From contig CAWCPM010000005.1 of the NCBI GenBank assembly GCA_963797565.1, positions 124,001 to 188,000 of the forward strand: 64,000 nt of DNA. Direction: 5' to 3'. Source of the stretch: JAICYJ01 sp963797565 (GTDB taxonomy: Bacteria > Actinomycetota > Thermoleophilia > Gaiellales > JAICJC01). The translations under genes were made by a program, and so were the position numbers. The notes under the pieces are model-generated. The model was not told the DNA's origin. It saw only the letters and a program-made list of their open reading frames with translations, and made no database searches. Every line of letters starts with the position of its first letter. Positions within the stretch are counted from its first letter, which is position 1. Of this stretch, positions 44,233-52,399 are shown in pieces.

Positions 44233-46860
44233 ATGGTACGACGCGGATCATCCCATCCGCGCCGACGTCGCGCGGTACTGCTCCTGGCTCTCGCGATGGG
44301 CCTGGTTGCGGCTGCACCCGCGTACGCGATGCCCTACATGCCCCGGCTGACGGCGCACACCGCCACGAGGCTGACGGTGATGATGGTGAGGAGGCCGGCG
44401 GCCTACGTGCACGTCACCAGGGCCTCGTTCTCGTGGACCCACACCGGCACGGTCCGCAGCACGTCGTGCAAGCTGGACACCAGGAGGGCGGTGTCCTGCC
44501 GGACGGGCAGGATCAGCTACAGCAAGCTCGCAGCCGGCCACCACACGTTCGTGCTGACGGTGAAGGGCATCTCGTCGCGCCGAACGATCACGGTCAGGTG
44601 GCTGATCGACCTCGATGCTCCGCTACCGCCCACGTCCGTGCTGGGCGGCTCCACCGCGTGGAGCACGGTGCCGGTGACGCTGACGGCGGCCGGAGGCAGC
44701 GACGCCACCAGCGGGCTGGCCGGCTACCAGTATCAGGTGTCCGTGAACGGCGGTGCCTGGCGGCTGCCGGTGCAGAGGAATCCGGCTGCGATCGGGATCG
44801 AGGGGGCGTCGATCGTGCAGTTTCGAAGCGTCGACAAGGCCGGCAACACGTCGAGCTGGGTGCCGACCGTTTCCGGCCCCGACAACACCGTCATGATCGA
44901 CAGAACGCCCCCGGCCGTGCCGACACTGACGGGAGGGGCGCCGGCATGGCAGAACGTGGCATCCGTGACCGTGAACGCGAGCGGCGGGGCGGACGCCGGC
45001 TCCGGGTTTGCGCACTTCGGGTACCGCCTCTCCACGGACGGCGGCACCACCTGGAGCACGGAGCTGTCGGGAACCGGGGTGACGGTGACGGCGGAGGGCT
45101 CGACGCTGGTGCAGTTCCGAAGCTACGACCTGGTCGGCAACGCGTCAGCATGGGCCACCGCCACGGTCATGATCGACCGCGCGAATCCCACCGATCCGGT
45201 CGTCAGCGGCGGGTCGGCGGCGTGGCAGAGCGTAACGTCCCTGCACCTGGCGGCGGCCGGCTCGACCGACACGGGGTCGGGGATCCACGGGTATCAGCTG
45301 GAAACGTCGACGGACGGCGGTCTCACCTGGTCGGCGCCGGCGGATGCGTCCAGCCTGACGGTGACGGCGCAGGGGGAGACGCTGGTGCGGTTCCGTGCGG
45401 TCGACGTGTCCCTCCGGTTCAGCAACTGGGTGACGGGGATCGCGCGCATCGACCACACCGCTCCGGTCACACCGACGCTGACGGGTGGGTCGCCGGCATG
45501 GCAGAACGTGGCGTCGGTGGACGTGGCGGCGACCGGGACGACGGACACCGGTGGCTCCGGGTTCGACCACCTCAGCTACCGCACGTCCACGGACGGCGGC
45601 ACGACCTGGGGTCCCGAGACAACCGGGACGCACGTGACGGTGTCCAGCCAGGGCGCGACGCTGGTGCAGTTCCGAGGGCGTGACTTCGCCGGGAACGTGA
45701 CCCCGTGGGTGAGCGCGTCGGTCAACATCGACCGCGCTAATCCCACCGACCCGGTGATCGCGAACAGCTCGACCGCATGGCAGAGCGTGACATCGATCAA
45801 CCTCGTGGCGAGCTCCACCGACTCGCCCGGCTCCGGCATCGCCGGCTACCAGCGGCAGGTCTCGACGGACGGAGGCGCCACCTGGGGGGCGATGTCGACC
45901 GGTGCGTCGCGGTTGGTGACTGCCGAGGGCGAGACGCTGGTGAAGTTCCGGGCGGTGGACGTGTCCGGCAGGACCAGCAACTGGGTGGTCGCGACGGCCC
46001 GGATCGACCGCACCAACCCGACCGACCCGAGCGTGAGCAGCGCCGGCGCAGGCTGGCAGAACACTTCGATGCTGCCGCTGAGCGCGTCCGGATCGACCGA
46101 CACCGGTGGCTCCGGCCTGGTCGGATACCAGAGCGAGATGTCGACGAACGGGGCGGCGTACACGTCGCCGGTGCTGGGATCGAGCCTGTACGTGACAAGC
46201 GACGGCGTGACGGTGGTGCGGTTCCGGTCGATCGACGGGGCGGGGAACACGTCGGCGTGGAGCCAGGTGACCGCGAGGCTGGATTCGTCGCCGCCGTCGG
46301 ATCCGACGCTGACGGGATGGTCGCCGGGGTGGGTGAATGCGGCGTCGGTGGTGGTGAAGGCGGCCGGCTCGGCCGATCCCTGGAGCGGCCTCGGGAACTA
46401 CCAGTGGCAGACGTCCACGGACGGCGGCGCATTGTGGTCGTCGCTGCTGTCGGGAAACCAGGTTACGGTGACGAGCGAGGGATCGACGGTCGTGCGGTTC
46501 CGGGCCACGGACAACGTCGGGAACACGTCGAACTGGGTGTCTGCGACGGTCAGGATCGACCGCAGCGCGCCGAGCGCGCCGACCGTGACCGGTGGCGGCG
46601 GCGCGACGACCTGCTACCTGAGTAAGACGGTGACCGCGTCGGGGAGCAGCGACGGGGCCGGATCGGGGCTGGCGCACTACCAGTACCGGGTGTCGCCGGA
46701 CAACGGCCTGACGTGGGGCGCGACGACATCGGCATCATCGGTGCTGCTGGCGACGCACGGGGTCTACCTGGTGCAGTTCCAGGCGGTGGACAACGTCGGG
46801 CTGCTGTCAGCCTGGGCGCCGGCCAACCCCGGCACGGCGAACACGGTCTGCATCACCTGA
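44233..46860 (+). CDS. Large secreted protein with eight Ig-like repeats
   Basis: This 875-residue protein has a signal peptide (RRAVLLLALAMGLVAAAPAY then A-MPY). After an N-terminal beta-rich segment of about 95 residues there are eight repeats of about 92 residues. Each starts with a motif like MIDRTPPAVPTLTGG and includes SGxxGYQYQVSxNGG and VQFRSVDKAGNTSSW. Repeat starts are near residues 124, 221, 313, 406, 502, 596, 690 and 783. These are bacterial Ig-like (Big/OmpL47-type) domains with the characteristic aromatic and AGNxSxW cores, common in adhesins and stalk-forming surface proteins. There is no sortase motif or membrane anchor, so it is likely released or bound non-covalently. No catalytic domain is visible. 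Confidence 0.88.
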   Translation: MVRRGSSHPRRRRAVLLLALAMGLVAAAPAYAMPYMPRLTAHTATRLTVMMVRRPAAYVHVTRASFSWTHTGTVRSTSCKLDTRRAVSCRTGRISYSKLAAGHHTFVLTVKGISSRRTITVRWLIDLDAPLPPTSVLGGSTAWSTVPVTLTAAGGSDATSGLAGYQYQVSVNGGAWRLPVQRNPAAIGIEGASIVQFRSVDKAGNTSSWVPTVSGPDNTVMIDRTPPAVPTLTGGAPAWQNVASVTVNASGGADAGSGFAHFGYRLSTDGGTTWSTELSGTGVTVTAEGSTLVQFRSYDLVGNASAWATATVMIDRANPTDPVVSGGSAAWQSVTSLHLAAAGSTDTGSGIHGYQLETSTDGGLTWSAPADASSLTVTAQGETLVRFRAVDVSLRFSNWVTGIARIDHTAPVTPTLTGGSPAWQNVASVDVAATGTTDTGGSGFDHLSYRTSTDGGTTWGPETTGTHVTVSSQGATLVQFRGRDFAGNVTPWVSASVNIDRANPTDPVIANSSTAWQSVTSINLVASSTDSPGSGIAGYQRQVSTDGGATWGAMSTGASRLVTAEGETLVKFRAVDVSGRTSNWVVATARIDRTNPTDPSVSSAGAGWQNTSMLPLSASGSTDTGGSGLVGYQSEMSTNGAAYTSPVLGSSLYVTSDGVTVVRFRSIDGAGNTSAWSQVTARLDSSPPSDPTLTGWSPGWVNAASVVVKAAGSADPWSGLGNYQWQTSTDGGALWSSLLSGNQVTVTSEGSTVVRFRATDNVGNTSNWVSATVRIDRSAPSAPTVTGGGGATTCYLSKTVTASGSSDGAGSGLAHYQYRVSPDNGLTWGATTSASSVLLATHGVYLVQFQAVDNVGLLSAWAPANPGTANTVCIT

Positions 46861-47543
46861 CGCAGCGCAGGCGGCGCAAGACGGTCGACGGGTCGACGCC
46901 GGCCGCGGCGCCGATCTCGCGCAGCGAGTAGCCGGCTCCGCGGGCAGCGGCCAGGTCGGGGAGCACCGCGGCAAGGAGCGGGCGGGTGGGAGGCTCCTGC
47001 TCGACCAGCTGACGGAAGCGGGCGCGGGCCTCGCGGATGCCGAGGTGGGCGTCGAACAGGGCCAGGATCAGGTCGAGGGTGACGTGTGACGGGCGCGAGG
47101 TGATGCCGAGCGCCATGGGGTAGGTCGACCACGGCCACAGCTCGGCGCGATCGCAAAGGCCGGCGCGGAGCGGGTTGGCGGCGATGTAACGGGCAACCTC
47201 GATGATGGCCTTGGCGCCGGCGACAGGCGACGCCCAGTAGCGATCCTGGAACAGGTGGCCGTCGACGCAGTGGGTGGCGTTGAAGCGGGCCGCGTAGACC
47301 CCGTTCAGCCAGTGCATTCCCTTGCCGAGGTTGGCGTTCGGTGTCTCGACCAGCAGGTGGTAGTGGTTCCCCATCAGGCAGTAGGCGTGGTAACGGAAGC
47401 CGAACCTGGGCAGGGTGGCGGCCATCAGGTCCAGGAACAGGCGACGGTCCTGGTCAGTCTCGTAGATGGCCTGGCGTCTGTTGCCTCGCTGAACAACGTG
47501 GTAGATGCCCCCGCGGCAGGGTGTTCGGCGGTCTGCGCGACAT
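46853..47543 (-). CDS. REP-associated tyrosine transposase (RAYT), apparent frameshift
   Basis: The body reads GGIYHVVQRGNRRQAIYETD, then CLMGNHYHLLVETPNANLGK and VARYIAANPLRAGLCDRAEL. These are the Y1-transposase signatures of RAYT proteins: the HxH metal site in GNHYHLL and the nucleophile tyrosine in ARYI. RAYTs cut and join single-stranded REP hairpins. The C-terminus has an added helix-turn-helix-like end (GYSLREIGAAAGVDPSTVLR). The natural start MSRRPPNTLPRG at 47543 is out of frame with the body; one extra base in the five-C run at 47508-47512 explains this. Read in the body frame only, the upstream region is REP DNA and not protein. It converges with the Ig-repeat gene, overlapping by 8 bp. 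Confidence 0.85.
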
Positions 47544-47602
47544 GCCGGCCAGCCTACGGCCGCCCGCTGCCACGAATCGCCCCCCGGCCGATCACAACTC
47601 CG

Positions 47603-47692
47603 CGCCAAGGGTGCGACGCAACACGTGCGTCTGGCACCGGTGTTGCACGCCAAGGGTGCGACGCAACACGTGCGTCTGGCACCGGTGTTGCA
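47603..47692. repeat. REP pair 1 (two 45-bp direct repeats)
   Basis: Two adjacent identical 45-bp units (starts 47603 and 47648) each hold a 29-bp REP palindrome beginning GCAACACGTGCG and ending CACCGGTGTTGC (47618-47646 and 47663-47691). They are in inverted orientation to REP pair 2, making a BIME-like arrangement upstream of the RAYT gene. Confidence 0.88.
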
Positions 47693-47767
47693 CGAATTCC
47701 GATAGTGAAACGGGCATCCGACCACTAATATCGTAGTTTTCGGGCTAAAAATTGCCAGGAATTCCGT

Positions 47768-47853
47768 AGAATCGGGCGCAACACCGGTGCCAGGCGCCGG
47801 TGTTGCATCTAGAATCGGGCGCAACACCGGTGCCAGGCGCCGGTGTTGCATCC
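47768..47853. repeat. REP pair 2 (two 43-bp direct repeats)
   Basis: Two adjacent 43-bp units (starts 47768 and 47811) each contain the perfect palindrome GCAACACCGG, a 9-base loop and CCGGTGTTGC (47778-47806 and 47821-47849). They are the reverse complement of the core of REP pair 1. AT-richer DNA (47700-47767) separates the pairs and may hold the RAYT promoter. Confidence 0.9.
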
Positions 47854-47886
47854 GCGGGTGTGCGAAGCCGCGGGTTGAGCGCGGAG

Positions 47887-48009
47887 CTAGGCGATGATGC
47901 CGTGCGCGAGAGCGATGACGCAGGCGACCGCAAACAGTGCGATCAGCAGGTTGACGGGACGCATGGTGCCGGGTCGGGCGGCCTGCGCCTCGTTGGTGCG
48001 AGGGGACAT
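47887..48009 (-). CDS. Small 40-residue single-pass membrane protein
   Basis: The frame from ATG 48009 reads MSPRTNEAQAARPGTMRPVN followed by one transmembrane helix (LLIALFAVACVIALAHGIIA) and a stop. A good AGGAG site lies about 10 bp upstream. There is no recognised family. It lies between the glycan cluster and the REP region, 55 bp downstream of the YbhN-like gene on the same strand, and could be co-transcribed. The clear ribosome-binding site and clean helix make it likely to be real. Confidence 0.6.
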   Translation of the reverse strand: MSPRTNEAQAARPGTMRPVNLLIALFAVACVIALAHGIIA

Positions 48010-48064
48010 GTGGCTGGGACTCTCCTGGAAGGCGATGGACGGTTGGAGCATCGGGTCACCCGTC

Positions 48065-49105
48065 CTATCGGCGCTTCGTCGTCTTGAGGTAACCGGTATC
48101 CCTCAATTCGTTGACCGGCGGTACGCCTGAGTCGTCGATCTGGGTGCGTGGCCGCACCGCGCCGATCCCGTACCTGACCCACCGCAGCGCCAGGATCAGC
48201 GCCCCAACCAGCGACGTGGCCGTGCCCACCGCGAAGAACGCCACTCCCAGCGCGATCGCCTGCTCCGCCGTCGTCGAGTCGTGCAGGAACGACACGAACA
48301 CCGCCTCGCGCACCCCGATGCCGTTCAGCGACACAGGGAGCACCAGCGCCGCGAACAGCACCGGCCCGGTGGCGTAGATCTCCGTGATCGGCACGTCCAG
48401 ACCCAGCGCCTTCACCAGCATCCAGATCGTCCCCACCCGTACGATCTGCACCGCCAGCGCCAGCCCGAACACCGCCGCCAGCGCCGCCCGCTGGTCGCGG
48501 TACCCGTGCAGCGCCTCGTAGAACCGCTGCCCCGCCGCCAGCCGCTTCTCGCCCACCCGCGGCTCCAGCACGCGCGCGGCCAGACCACGCAGCCGCGCGG
48601 AGAACAGCAGCCCCATCACCAGCAGCGCCGCGAGCCCGAACGTCGTCTCGGCCACGACCACCTCCGGCCCCCCGGCCGAGTGCCCGCCTGCCGCGTACGC
48701 CAGCACCGCCAGCCCCACAAGTGAAACGACACCCACCAGCCGGTCGATCAGCACCGACGCCACCGCCTCCGGCCCGTCGTGCGTGCGCCTTCCCAGCTCG
48801 ACCGCCCGCACCGCGTCCCCTCCCACCGCCGCCGGCAGGAACTGCCCCAGGAACAACGCCACGAAGTACGTCCTCACCAGCCACCAGAACGGTGCGAACA
48901 TGCCCTTCGCGCGGATCAGGATGCTCCAGCGCCACGCCATCACCGGTACCGTTGCCACGTTCACGACCATCGCCAGCGCCACCCACTTGAGATCCGCCTG
49001 CGACAGCGTTCTCCAGATCTCGCGTGGGTCCGTGAACCACAGGAGCGCCACCAGCAGCACCGCCGAGACGACCGCTCCCGCCGCCACCCGCGTGCGCCGG
49101 CTCAT
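48065..49105 (-). CDS. YbhN/UPF0104-type polytopic membrane protein
   Basis: This 346-residue protein has about eight helices and the family pattern of lysylphosphatidylglycerol-synthase-like membrane domains (AglD/YbhN): WVALAMVVNVATVPVMAWRW, TYFVALFLGQFLPAAVGGDAV, the basic EALHGYRDQRAAL loop and ALVLPVSLNGIGVREAVFVS. Related proteins are suspected lipid or lipid-linked-sugar flippases, and some accompany glycosyltransferases. The ATG overlaps the aminotransferase stop as ATGA, placing it at the end of the glycan operon, which fits a transport role for the product. This function is inferred. Confidence 0.85.
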   Translation of the reverse strand: MSRRTRVAAGAVVSAVLLVALLWFTDPREIWRTLSQADLKWVALAMVVNVATVPVMAWRWSILIRAKGMFAPFWWLVRTYFVALFLGQFLPAAVGGDAVRAVELGRRTHDGPEAVASVLIDRLVGVVSLVGLAVLAYAAGGHSAGGPEVVVAETTFGLAALLVMGLLFSARLRGLAARVLEPRVGEKRLAAGQRFYEALHGYRDQRAALAAVFGLALAVQIVRVGTIWMLVKALGLDVPITEIYATGPVLFAALVLPVSLNGIGVREAVFVSFLHDSTTAEQAIALGVAFFAVGTATSLVGALILALRWVRYGIGAVRPRTQIDDSGVPPVNELRDTGYLKTTKRR

Positions 49106-50306
49106 CGCGTGAACGCGGCGTGAAGCTTGTGGAGGGCCGCCAGCACGTCGTCGACGTCCTGCTCCGTGTGCGCCCCACCCAACGGCAGCGATAGCACCGT
49201 CTCGCCCGCCGCCTCCGTGGCCGGCAGCGACGCCGCAGCCAGGTTTTCCCGGTACCACGTCAGCGTGTGCACCGGCAGGAAGTGCAGCCCGGTCGCGATG
49301 TTCTCGGCCGTGAGCGCCGTCGCGTAGCGGTCGCGGTCCCCGCCCGCCGCGATCCGGGTCGATCCGCACCACGTACAGGTGGTGCGCGTGCCGCCCGAAG
49401 CGGCGAGCGCCCGATCGGCTCGATCCCGGCCAGCCCCTCCAGCCCGCGGTCATACCGCTCCACCAGCGCCGTCCTGCGCCGGTGCATGTCGTCCAGCCGG
49501 TCGAACTTGGGCAGCGCCACCGCCGCCTGCAGGTCCGCCAGGTTCGCCTTGAACCCGGGCACCGTGACGTCGTAGTGCCCGAGGCTGCGCGACAGCTGCC
49601 GTCGCCACGGATCGCGCGTGATGCCCTGCGACCGCAGCAGCCGCAGCTGCTCCGCCGCCTCGGCAGACCTGGTCGTGACCACTCCGCCCTCGCCTCCCGC
49701 CAGGCTCTTCGTCGCGTACAGCGAGAAGCACGTGAAGTCCCCGATCGATCCCACCTTGCGGTCGCCCACGGTTGCCTCGACCGCGTGCGCCGCATCCTCG
49801 ATCACCAGCAGCGAGTGCTCGCGCGCGATCGCGCACAGCGCGTCCATGTCGCACGGCCCGCCCGCGAAGTGCACCGGCAGCACCGCCCGCGTGCGCGGCC
49901 CGACCAGCGCCCGCACCGCGTCCGGGTCGATGTTCAGCGTGTCCGCGTCCACGTCGGCGAACACGGGCGTCGCCCCCGCGTGCAGCACCGCGTTCGTCGT
50001 CGCCGGCCAGGTGAACGAGGTCGTGATCACCTCATCGCCCTCGCCCAGCCCCGCCGCCACCATCGCCAGGTGCAGCGCCGCCGTGCACGACGACGTCGCG
50101 ATCGCATGGCCCGTTCCCACCCGCGCCGCGAACCGCTCCTCCAGCTCCTGCGTCCGCGGCCCGCTGGTCAGCCAGCCCGACCGCAGCGTCTCGATCACAG
50201 ACGCGATCTCCTCGTCACCCAGCATCGGCGGCGAGAACGACAGCATGCTGTCGCGCACGGGCGTGCCGCCGTCGATGGCCAGGGTTGCGGGTATGGCGCT
50301 GCTCAT
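49102..50306 (-). pseudogene. DegT/DnrJ-type sugar aminotransferase, two frame breaks
   Basis: From ATG 50306 (overlapping the ATP-grasp stop as ATGA) the protein is a normal DegT/DnrJ/EryC1 enzyme: SFSPPMLGDEEIASVIETLR, TSSCTAALHLAMVAAG, FTWPATTNAVLHAGATPVFA, VIEDAAHAV and the Schiff-base lysine in FSLYATKSLAGGEGGV. At about 49405 the frame changes (RRFGRHAHHLYVVRIDP continues in frame 2), and at about 49351-49358 it changes again (IAAGGDRDRYATALTAENIA to AAFTR in frame 3, stop 49102). Two indels 50 bp apart point to poor local sequence quality. Repaired, it has about 400 residues and transfers an amino group to a keto-sugar nucleotide. Confidence 0.8.
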
Positions 50307-51403
50307 GCGACCTCGAATCGAACCGCCTCGACCGCCGTTCGCGCTCGTTGGAGCGCCTCCTGCCGCGTCGCCCCCTGCGCGATCACGTATCCGGCCCGGT
50401 CGGTGGCGGTGCGCAGGGGGCCGTACCGGTGCCCGGCGGCATGATAGAAGCTGACCTCCGCCGGTCCGCCGGTCGATACCAGTTCGCCCTCCGGCGCGCG
50501 CAGGAACTCGATCACGCACGCGCCCTGCGGCCGCGGCTCCACCTCCGCCGCCGCGACGGTCTGGCCGACCGCGACCCGCACCGCCGCGCCGGCCAGATCG
50601 ACCCCGGCCGCCCGCCGGCAGATCTCGCTGTCATGCCCGCCTCCCAGCCGCGCGGCCACCTCCATGATCCGCGGCCCCTGCGGCGACAGGATCAGCTGCG
50701 TGTAGCTGGGCCCGTCTGTGATCCCAAGCGCCGTCACCGCCGCCTCCGCCGCCGCCGACGCACCTGCGTCGTCCAGCCCGCTCGGGTACACGTGCCGCTG
50801 CGCCACGCCGGGCACACCGGCGAAGTGCTCCCGAGCCGCCACCGCCACCGGCACGAACCGCCCCCCGACCGAGAAGCCGTTCACCGTCACCTCCGGCCCC
50901 TCCACGAACGACTCGAACAGCACCCGGCCGCTGCGCGACCCGCGCCGCGCCGTCAGCTCCGCCTGCCCTGCCTCGTCCGCATTCGCGACGATCGACATCG
51001 CGCGCTGTCCCTGCCGGTCGGGCGCCTTGACGACGCACGGGTACGCCGGTGGTGCCTCCACCGACCACTCCGGCTGCGGCACGCCCGCACCGTCGAACGC
51101 CTCCCGCTGCAACACCTTGTTCGTGGACAGCACCGCGGTCGCCACCGACAGCGGGTGGGTGAGGCCGAGGTCCTCGGCCACGTAGGCCGCGATCCGCACC
51201 GGCCAGTCGGTGCCGGGCGCGATCAGCCCGACCGCACCGTGCTCGACCGCCGCCCGCCGGACGCCGGCCGAGTCCTCGCTCGAGACCTCGACGTCACCAA
51301 CCCCCGGCTGGCTGTCGCACACCACCGTCGGGATCCCCACGGCGGCGGCCGCCTCGATCGCCTGCCGCTGCGCCGGAGCGCCGCCGAGGACGATCAGCGT
51401 CAC
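50303..51403 (-). CDS. ATP-grasp family ligase
   Basis: This 366-residue protein has an N-terminal Rossmann-like domain (TLIVLGGAPAQRQAIEAAAA), then an ATP-grasp fold: AYPCVVKAPDRQGQRAMSIV is the central lysine region, LFESFVEGPEVTVNGFSVGG the ATP/Mg segment and RIMEVAARLGGGHDSEICRR the distal loop. ATP-grasp enzymes activate a carboxylate as acyl-phosphate and join it to an amine or thiol. Between a sugar dehydratase and a DegT aminotransferase it may acylate an amino sugar with an amino acid, which is inference. The GTG at 51403 overlaps the dehydratase stop as GTGA. Confidence 0.88.
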   Translation of the reverse strand: MTLIVLGGAPAQRQAIEAAAAVGIPTVVCDSQPGVGDVEVSSEDSAGVRRAAVEHGAVGLIAPGTDWPVRIAAYVAEDLGLTHPLSVATAVLSTNKVLQREAFDGAGVPQPEWSVEAPPAYPCVVKAPDRQGQRAMSIVANADEAGQAELTARRGSRSGRVLFESFVEGPEVTVNGFSVGGRFVPVAVAAREHFAGVPGVAQRHVYPSGLDDAGASAAAEAAVTALGITDGPSYTQLILSPQGPRIMEVAARLGGGHDSEICRRAAGVDLAGAAVRVAVGQTVAAAEVEPRPQGACVIEFLRAPEGELVSTGGPAEVSFYHAAGHRYGPLRTATDRAGYVIAQGATRQEALQRARTAVEAVRFEVA

Positions 51404-52395
51404 ACGGTCTGGGCCGTCTGCTCGGCCGCCAGCACCTTCTGCCACCACTCGGGGTGGTTCCGGTACCAGGCGATCGTGCGCTCCAGCCCGTCAGCGAACG
51501 CGATCTTGGACGTCCAGCCCAGCAGCTGCTCGGCCCTGTCCGTCGATCCGATGTGGCGGTCGACCTGGCCCGGCCGATCGTCGATGTTGGCCTTGAGGGC
51601 GGCCGGCTTGCCGAGCAGCTCCAGGATCATGTCCGCGATCTGCTCGACCGACTCGTCCACTCCGGTGGCGACGTTGATCGTCTCGCCCTTGATCTGCTCC
51701 AGCGGCACCTCGCAGGCCTGCGTGATCGCCTCGGCCGTGTCGAACACGTGCAGCCAGTCGCGGCTGGCGCGGCCGTTGCCGTGGATCGTCAGCGGCTGAT
51801 CGGTCAGCGCCTGGATGATGAAGCGCGGGATCACCTTCTCCGGATGCTGGTAGGGCCCGTAGTTGTTGAACGGCCGGATCACGGTGATCGGCAGGTCGTA
51901 CGTGCACCAGTACGAGTAGGCCAGGCGGTCGCCGCCGGCCTTGGTGCCCGCGTAGGGCGAGCGCGGGTTGAGCGGGTGATCCTCCGACATCGGGTCGCTC
52001 TCCGCCGTGCCGTACACCTCGGACGACGAGATCAGGATGAACCGCTCCACGGGGCGCTCCCGGATAGCGTCCAGCAGCACCTGCGTGCCCACCACGTTGG
52101 TGGTCACGAACTCGGCGCCGCCCTGCTCGATCGACTTGGACACGTGCGACTCCGCCGCCGCGTTCACGATCACGTCCACGCCGTCCAGCGCCTCGGCCAC
52201 GTCCTGAATGTCGCGGATGTCGCCCCGGATGAACCGCAGGCGGTCGTGCGAGATCACGTCGTCGAGGTTCTCGAGGTTCCCGGCGTAGGTGAGGGCATCC
52301 ATCGTCACCACCTGGTGCTCGGTGTGTTCCAGCAGGTAGCGGATCATGTTGCTGGAGATGAACCCGGCGCCGCCGGTCACGAGGATGCGCTTCAT
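51400..52395 (-). CDS. Extended SDR: NDP-sugar 4,6-dehydratase family
   Basis: This 331-residue protein starts MKRILVTGGAGFISSNMIRY, the NAD-binding glycine motif, and has AAESHVSKSIEQG, the catalytic YxxxK in SPYAGTKAGGDRL and RPFNNYGPYQHPEKVIPRFI. The active-site strand reads SSSEVYGTAE. RmlB enzymes have TDEVYG with the aspartate as general acid; here it is serine, while the glutamate remains, as in GDP-mannose 4,6-dehydratase. It is therefore a 4,6-dehydratase-family enzyme whose exact sugar and reaction are uncertain. The ATG at 52395 is used. It lies 4 bp after the GT2 gene and overlaps the ATP-grasp gene by 4 bp. Confidence 0.88.
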   Translation of the reverse strand: MKRILVTGGAGFISSNMIRYLLEHTEHQVVTMDALTYAGNLENLDDVISHDRLRFIRGDIRDIQDVAEALDGVDVIVNAAAESHVSKSIEQGGAEFVTTNVVGTQVLLDAIRERPVERFILISSSEVYGTAESDPMSEDHPLNPRSPYAGTKAGGDRLAYSYWCTYDLPITVIRPFNNYGPYQHPEKVIPRFIIQALTDQPLTIHGNGRASRDWLHVFDTAEAITQACEVPLEQIKGETINVATGVDESVEQIADMILELLGKPAALKANIDDRPGQVDRHIGSTDRAEQLLGWTSKIAFADGLERTIAWYRNHPEWWQKVLAAEQTAQTV

Positions 52396-52399
52396 GTGC

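Noticed and set aside
47608..47851. N-terminal extension of the transposase frame through the REP arrays
   Set aside because: The extension only translates REP repeats (RRTCCVAPLA twice). The natural start at 47543 in another frame fits RAYT relatives better, so the extension was left out.
47603..47853. CRISPR-like array
   Set aside because: There are only two adjacent copies of each unit with no unique spacers, each unit is a palindrome and a RAYT gene is adjacent. It is a REP arrangement; no cas genes exist in the window.
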